A stretch of DNA of 64,000 bases from assembly GCA_965199745.1 (NCBI GenBank), contig CBDATB010000014.1:47874-111873 (forward strand), read 5' to 3'. Source of the stretch: CBDATB01 sp965199745 (lineage in GTDB: Bacteria; Bacteroidota; Bacteroidia; Cytophagales; Flammeovirgaceae). Positions within the stretch are counted from its first letter, which is position 1. Every line of letters begins with the position of its first letter. The notes under the pieces were generated by a model. That model did no database searches, was not told the DNA's origin, and saw only the letters and a program-made list of their open reading frames with translations. Positions 55,701 through 61,100 of this stretch are shown piece after piece. Made by a program: the position numbers and the translations under genes.

Positions 55701-57866
55701 ATCGCTGGCTAGGAGTACTAAGTCTAGCGCACCAATATCGCTGCTCAGAGGAACACCCGAAAAAGAAGGGACGGCATCATCGAAACTCAGCCAAGCGGGT
55801 AAGGCACTACCATCGGCTAAATTCGCAGTATAAGTGATGGCATCACCTTCGGGGTCAGCAAAATTATTGTTTATAGCTAAAGTAAAACTGCTCCCTGTAT
55901 TAACAGATACATCGACAATAGGGCTAACTAATCGGGGCGCATCATTGACGGCATTCACCGTTAGGTTAAAAGTATCGCTCACAGAGCCACTCGAACCGTC
56001 AAGTGCCGAGACAATAAGGCGTGCTGTGCCGCTGCTGTCTGCAGCATAACGCAGCTGCAAAGTATCATTACTCACTTGGGCAAGTACTAAAGAGGTATTG
56101 CTACTCACTGCGCTAAAGGTCAATGGGTTGTTTTCTGGGTCAGAGAATACATTGCTCAGTACAATAGTACTTGGATCAGCATCTTCGGCAACAGTGATGT
56201 CTGCTATGGCATTAGCCACTACGGGTGGTTGCGTACGCGGTTGGAATAGGGTGAAATAAATACTGTCGGGCAGGTTGACATCGGCGAAAGTCAAAGTATT
56301 GTTGTCAGCATTGAATCTACCCCTGAGCGTGTCATCTACGGAAGTGAAAACACTATTAGCACTGAGAGCTAAGCGTATATCGCCAGGTAATGCTAGGTCT
56401 ACGCCTGACAAATCAAAAGTCATATCTATAGCACCTACATCGCTGCCACTTTCACTCACGCGCCAAACTGTAGCTAAGCTGCTAAAACCGGTGAGAACAT
56501 TTGTAAACTCAGCAAAGGCTACTGCCTGCCCATTATTACCCCAAAACAAAAAAGTACTATTTGAGGGCACCGTAGACCTGCGAATAGAAACAATACCCGT
56601 ACCTCTAGCTTCCAGCACAGCACTGCCATCGGCAGCCACACCAATACCGGCTACGTTGAAATCATAGTTGCCACTCTCCGCATTATCCATCGTGTAGAGG
56701 TCGTTGGCTGCTAGAGACAAGCTGTATTTTGCCGACAGGTAGTTTTCTGCTATTATCCTTTGTGCAGCAGACAAAGTATCGCTATATACGAGCAGCTCGG
56801 CAATGTCTCCGTCAAAAAAGACGCTGTTCGCACCATATGAAGCTATCTGAAAGAGATTCGATGGTCGGGGAACATGGTTCGAAGTGAACGTGCGCGCTAA
56901 GCCACCCGACACATACACGGCACTGCCATCCGTAACATCTTCGTGATGAACTACCGTAGATAAAGAATACCTACCCGTTACGAACAAATTGGGGATATTA
57001 CCTACATAAGCTGTACCACTAGAAACACTATTAACGGCTCGACCAATAAAAGGGTGATCGAAAAGAAACCTATCGAAATCCTCATCAGTATTTTTTTCAC
57101 CCCAAACACTCCACGCGCCTGATATCCTATTTCTTGGCTTATACACTGATAATACGCTTAGCTTAGGTGCATGAGCCACATTGATACTCAAATCAGTAGT
57201 GAGAAAATCACTTATGCCATCAAAAGTAATAGCATCGACACTGTTTACAGAACCTGCATTCAAAGCAGGATCATCGGTCACTGTAAAAGTTACGCCATTG
57301 CCCGATTGGTCTGTTACGCCTGTAATTGGTGCAGTACCTGTGATGCCTGCATTGGCATCAAACCACAATTCTAAAGCACTATTGCCGTTGTTAGCACCCA
57401 CGCCGCCAGGGCCTGTTACGGCGGCTATCACGGTCAAAGCGAAGGTATCGCTCACAGATGCTGAGCCATCATTGGCAATAACTACGAGGTCGAAAGTACC
57501 GACATTTTCGCTGAAAGGAATACCCGAAAAAGAGGGTACGGCAGCATTAAAATTGAGCCAAGAGGGCAAAGCACTACCATCGGCTAAGTTGGCAGTGTAG
57601 GTGAGTGCGTCTCCGTCGGGGTCAGTAAAATTGGTACTTAAATTCAGTGAAAGAGCCGTGCTTGCGGCACTAACAGATAGGTTGTCAATGGGTGTAGCGA
57701 GTTCAGGTGGGTCGGCTAGAGCGGTGGGGCTAAGGCTTGAGAAGAGTAATAAACAGGACAAAAAAAAATAGCGTGCTTTGTCAGGAATACACGCGCGGGG
57801 GGGGGGGGGGGGGGGTACATTTGCAAAATACTTTTTGAGGCGATTGATAATAGATAAGGTTGTCAT
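52719..57866 (-). CDS. giant T9SS-exported modular surface protein B, frame ON
   Basis: 1715 residues from the ATG at 57866 (in-frame ATGs at 57875 and 57872 are possible). Residues 1-17 are MTTLSIINRLKKYFANV, 18-23 are prolines from the poly-C tract, and 30-51 form the signal peptide (KARYFFLSCLLLFSSLSPTALA). An Ig-like domain, two LamG-containing modules with Ig-like linkers (about 130-1130), three cadherin-like repeats (about 1230-1510), one cadherin-type repeat and a T9SS type-A C-terminal domain (last 80 residues, SVYPNPVVDRLHIS) follow. LamG and cadherin-like modules suggest sugar- or calcium-dependent adhesion. It is flanked by its own terminator and leader. A fortuitous open frame extends upstream to 57992. 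Confidence 0.88.
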   Translation of the reverse strand: MTTLSIINRLKKYFANVPPPPPPRACIPDKARYFFLSCLLLFSSLSPTALADPPELATPIDNLSVSAASTALSLNLSTNFTDPDGDALTYTANLADGSALPSWLNFNAAVPSFSGIPFSENVGTFDLVVIANDGSASVSDTFALTVIAAVTGPGGVGANNGNSALELWFDANAGITGTAPITGVTDQSGNGVTFTVTDDPALNAGSVNSVDAITFDGISDFLTTDLSINVAHAPKLSVLSVYKPRNRISGAWSVWGEKNTDEDFDRFLFDHPFIGRAVNSVSSGTAYVGNIPNLFVTGRYSLSTVVHHEDVTDGSAVYVSGGLARTFTSNHVPRPSNLFQIASYGANSVFFDGDIAELLVYSDTLSAAQRIIAENYLSAKYSLSLAANDLYTMDNAESGNYDFNVAGIGVAADGSAVLEARGTGIVSIRRSTVPSNSTFLFWGNNGQAVAFAEFTNVLTGFSSLATVWRVSESGSDVGAIDMTFDLSGVDLALPGDIRLALSANSVFTSVDDTLRGRFNADNNTLTFADVNLPDSIYFTLFQPRTQPPVVANAIADITVAEDADPSTIVLSNVFSDPENNPLTFSAVSSNTSLVLAQVSNDTLQLRYAADSSGTARLIVSALDGSSGSVSDTFNLTVNAVNDAPRLVSPIVDVSVNTGSSFTLAINNNFADPEGDAITYTANLADGSALPAWLSFDDAVPSFSGVPLSSDIGALDLVLLASDGTLTSSDTFTLTVIVATTGPGGIGTTDGSSDLNLWFDANAGITGTAPVTSITDQSGNGVTLTVNGDPALNASSVNGVDAITFDIVGDFITTDLSINADSIPRLSVLAVYRPRVNGAQAVWGEDNGGFDRFLQDHPTFAAGNNSVSSGTGFVANITDLFVTGNYSLSTVVHQEDVTGGSAVYVSGGLARTFTSNHAPETSSPLQIAAIGAGDFAFDGDIAEVLVYGDTLSAAQRIIAENYLSAKYGLPLTANDLYTMDNAASGNYDFNVAGIGAAADGSAVLEARGTGIVSVGRRTAPSDSTFLFWGDNAQAAAFTETSDVPAGFRNRLSRVWRVSEAAADIGNINMSFDLSGIAVAGGDIRLALSANSVFASVDDTLRGSFNAATNILTFADVNLPDSMYFTLFQPRTQPPVVANVIADLSVEEDADPSTIVLSNVFSDPEENPLTFSVVNNNTDLLLAQVSNDTLHLRYAPDSSGTARLIVSANDISSASVSDTFNLTVNAVNDAPVVVSPIADLTVDEDAPSTDDYVALNSVFADIEGDELSFAVANNNTSLVTAAIDEEDNLDLSFAANSAGNAQIIITANDGNGGTVQDTFAVTVISVDAPVVANAIADLTVAEDAAARNNYVALNSVFTDPQGDELTFAVANTNTSLVTAAIDAGDNLDLSFAANGNGTAQLTITADDGNGNTAFDIFIVTVSAVNDAPVVSSAIADLTVAEDAAARNNYAALNTVFTDVDGDELSFTVDNTNTGLVTAAIDSEDNLDLSFAANGNGTVQLTITANDGNGGTVNDVFTVTVSAVNDAPNAINLSNTTIAENEPSGTSVGTFTTSDVDPTDSHTYSLVAGAGDTDNSSFSINNDELLSAQEFDFEAKASYAIRVRVGDGNGGTFEREFTIAITDEDEDPNAIDFNDISDAVSVYPNPVVDRLHISVVNDLFGLLEIYLYSSSGQLLSHHTSVKQSNTHHIELDIRAIPRGTHLMELKIGEHRAVKRIVK
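55320..56160 (-). repeat. near-identical module segment shared by giant genes B and C (B copy)
   Basis: Matches 61045-61885 in gene C at a constant offset of 5725 bp with only scattered substitutions; colinearity without gaps extends from about 54.5 to 56.38 kb. The protein shared includes RVNGAQAVWGEDNGGFDRFL and PRLVSPIVDVSVNTGSSFTL. Confidence 0.85.
57797..57815 (-). repeat. poly-C tract (19 C, coding strand) in giant gene B, frame ON
   Basis: Nineteen G on the plus strand. The tract encodes six prolines plus the first base of Arg24, just before the signal peptide, and keeps the frame open. Any change of one or two bases would shut the gene off. Confidence 0.9.
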
Positions 57867-58071
57867 GAGCATCATAATTATTAGATTAAATAATTTTTGT
57901 TTGATTATAATTATACGGAATATGATATAAAAAGTTTCTTGCCGCGTTTCGGCGATGCAAAATTTAGAGCAAAGATGAACAAATAGTTGCAATTATACCG
58001 ATAAAATACAGATTTGCATTGCTGAAAAACATATATTTTTTGCGTTTTAATTGCAAATAAATACAAAAATA

Positions 58072-58107
58072 AGGAGCGTAAAACTCAATAATAGGTTTTA
58101 CGCTCCT
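58072..58107 (-). terminator. rho-independent terminator after giant gene C
   Basis: AGGAGCGTAAAAC (58072-58084) pairs with GTTTTACGCTCCT (58095-58107), a 13-bp stem with a 10-nt loop. On the minus strand TTATTTTTGTATTTATTT follows. It lies 40 bp past the stop of gene C and matches the element after gene B. Confidence 0.8.
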
Positions 58108-58146
58108 GTTTGTACATTAAGCACTTAAACGCTGATGCTTACTGCA

Positions 58147-61100
58147 CTACTTGACAATGCGTTTAACTGCCCGGTGCTCGCCTATTTTTAGCTCCATCAG
58201 GTGAGTGCCTCTCGGAATTGCCCTAATATCTAGCTCAATACGATGAGTACTGCTTTGTTTGACACTCGTATGATGGCTGAGCAACTGACCCGATGAGCTG
58301 TATAAATATATCTCCAACAAACCGAATAAGTCATTTACTACAGAGATATGCAGCCTATCAACCACAGGGTTAGGATATACGCTAACAGCATCTGAAATAT
58401 CATTGAAGTCTATGGCATTTGGATCTTCGTCCTCGTCGGTGATGGCAATAGTAAATTCTCGCTCAAATGTTCCGCCATTGCCGTCGTCTACTCTCACACG
58501 GATAGCATAACTGGCTTTTGTCTCAAAGTCAAACTCTTGAGCAGATAATAGCTCATCGTTATTGATACTAAAACTGCTGTTGTCCGTATCGCCCGCCCCT
58601 GCTACCAAACTATAAGTATGGCTGTCTGTCGGTTCTACGTCGCTGGTAGTGAAAGTGCCCACGCTCGTGCCGGAAGGCTCATTTTCAGCAATCGTGGTAT
58701 TACTTAAATTAATAGCAGATGGTGCGTCGTTAACGGCACTCACTGTTACGTTGAACCCGTCATTTACGGCAGTGCCATTGCCATCGTTGGCAGTGAGGGT
58801 GAGCAGTGCTGTGCCGTTGGCGTTGGCTGCAAAACTCAGGTCTAGGTTATCCTCCGAATCTATCGTGGCTGTTACCAACCCGGTGTTCGTATTAGCCACC
58901 GCAAAAGTCAACTCATCGCCATCGGGGTCTGTAAAGACACTGTTCAGGGCAGCATGGTTATTTATAGCAGCAGCATCTTCGGCAACAGTTAAATCAGCAA
59001 TGGCATTGGCTATTACTGGTGCATCGTTAACGGCATTCACCGTTACGGTGAACACGTCATTTACCGTACCGCCATTGCCATCGTCAGCAGTGAGGGTGAG
59101 CTGCGCTGTGCCGTTGGCGTTGGCTGCAAAACTCAAGTCTAGGTTATCATCGGAGTCTATCGCCGCCGTTACCAAACTCGTGTTGGTATTAGCCACCGTA
59201 AAACTCAACTCATCACCGTCTGCGTCTGTGAATACAGTGTTCAGGGCAGCATAATTATTTCTAGCAGCGGCATCTTCGGAAACAGTTAAATCGGCAATGG
59301 CATTGGCTACTATTGGTACATCATTCACAGCATTCACCGTTACGATGAATATATCAAAGGCAGTATTACCGTTGCCATCGTTGGCAGTGAGGGTGAGTTG
59401 TGCCGTGCCATTGCCGTTGGCTGCAAAACTCAAGTCTAGGTTATCATCGGAGTCTATCGCCGCCGTTACCAAACTCGTGTTGGTATTAGCCACGGCAAAA
59501 GTCAACTCATCACCTTGTGGGTCTGTGAAGACACTATTCAGGGCAACGTAATTGTTTCTGGCAGCAGCGTCTTCGGCAACAGTTAAATCGGCAATCACAT
59601 TGGCTACTACTGGTGCGTCAACAGAAATAACTGTTACGGCGAAAGTATCTTGTACTGTGCCGCCGTTGCCATCATTGGCAGTAATAATAATCTGTGCATT
59701 GCCGGCGGAATTAGCAGCAAAACTCAGGTCTAGGTTATCCTCCGAATCTATCGTGGCTGTTACCAAACTCGTATTATTATTTGCCACTGCAAAACTCAAG
59801 TCATCGCCTTCTATGTCTGCAAAGACACTATTGAGGGCAGCGTAATTGTCTGTACTGGGAGCATCTTCATCAACGGTTAAGTCAGCAATCGGATTGACTA
59901 CTGTGGGGGCGTCATTGAGGGCATTCACCGTTACATTAAAAGTATCGCTCACAGAGCCACTCGAAATGTCATTTGCCGAGACAATAAGTCGTGCTGTGCC
60001 GCTGCTGTCTGCAGCATAACGCAGGTGCAAAGTATCATTACTCACTTGGGCGAGCAGTAGATCAGCATTGCTATTCACTGCGCTAAAAATCAATAGACTG
60101 CTTTCGGGGTCAGAGAATACATTGCTCAAGATGATAGTATCTGGGTCAGCATCTTCATTAACGGTGATGTCTGCTATGGGATTGTCTACTACGGGCAGTT
60201 GTGTAGCAGGTTGGAATAGCGTAAAATACATACTGTCGGGCAGATTCACATCGGCAAAAGTCAAGATATTAGTAGCAGCGTTAAAGCTGCCCCTGAGCGT
60301 ATCATCTACGGAAGCGAAAACACTATTAGCACTGAGTGCCAGGCGTATATCACTGCTAGCCACTGCAATGCCCGACAAATCAAAGCTCATGTTGATGCTG
60401 CCAATATCTCCCGCTCGTTCACTCACGCGCCAAACCTTAGCCAACCTGACTGCAAAACCGGTGAGAACATCTGAAAATTCGGTAAAGGCTGCTGCCTGCC
60501 CATTATCACCCCAAAATAAAAAAGTACTATCCGACGGGGCTGTACGCCTGCCCACAGAAACAATACCCGTACCTCTAGCCTCCAGCACAGCACTGCCATC
60601 GGCAGCAGCACCGATGCCGGCTACGTTGAAATCATAATTGCCGCTAGCCGCATTATCCATCGTATACAGGTCGTTGGCTGCTAAAGGGAGACCGTATTTT
60701 GCCGACAGGTAGTTTTCTGCTATTATCCTTTGCGCAGCAGACAAAGTATCTCCATACACAAGCACTTCGGCAATATCTCCATCAAAAGCGCTGCCACCAG
60801 CACCGATGGCAGCTATCTGCAAAGGATTGGAAGTCTCAGGAGCATGGTTTGAAGTGAACGTACGCGCTAAGCCACCCGACACATACACGGCACTGCCATC
60901 CGTAACATCTTCCTGATGAACTACTGTGGATAAAGAATAATTACCCGTTACGAACAAATCGGTGATATTCGCTACAAACCCCGTACCACTAGAAACACTA
61001 TTATTACCAGCAGCAAAAGTCGGATGATCTTGAAGAAACCTATCAAAACCGCCGTTGTCTTCTCCCCAAACGGCCTGCGCACCATTCACTCTTGGCCGAT

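Noticed and set aside
57867..57992. N-terminal extension of giant gene B to 57992
   Set aside because: The extra residues (QLFVHLCSKF...) are AT-rich leader DNA. The frame is not conserved upstream of gene A, while the MMLMTT start is.
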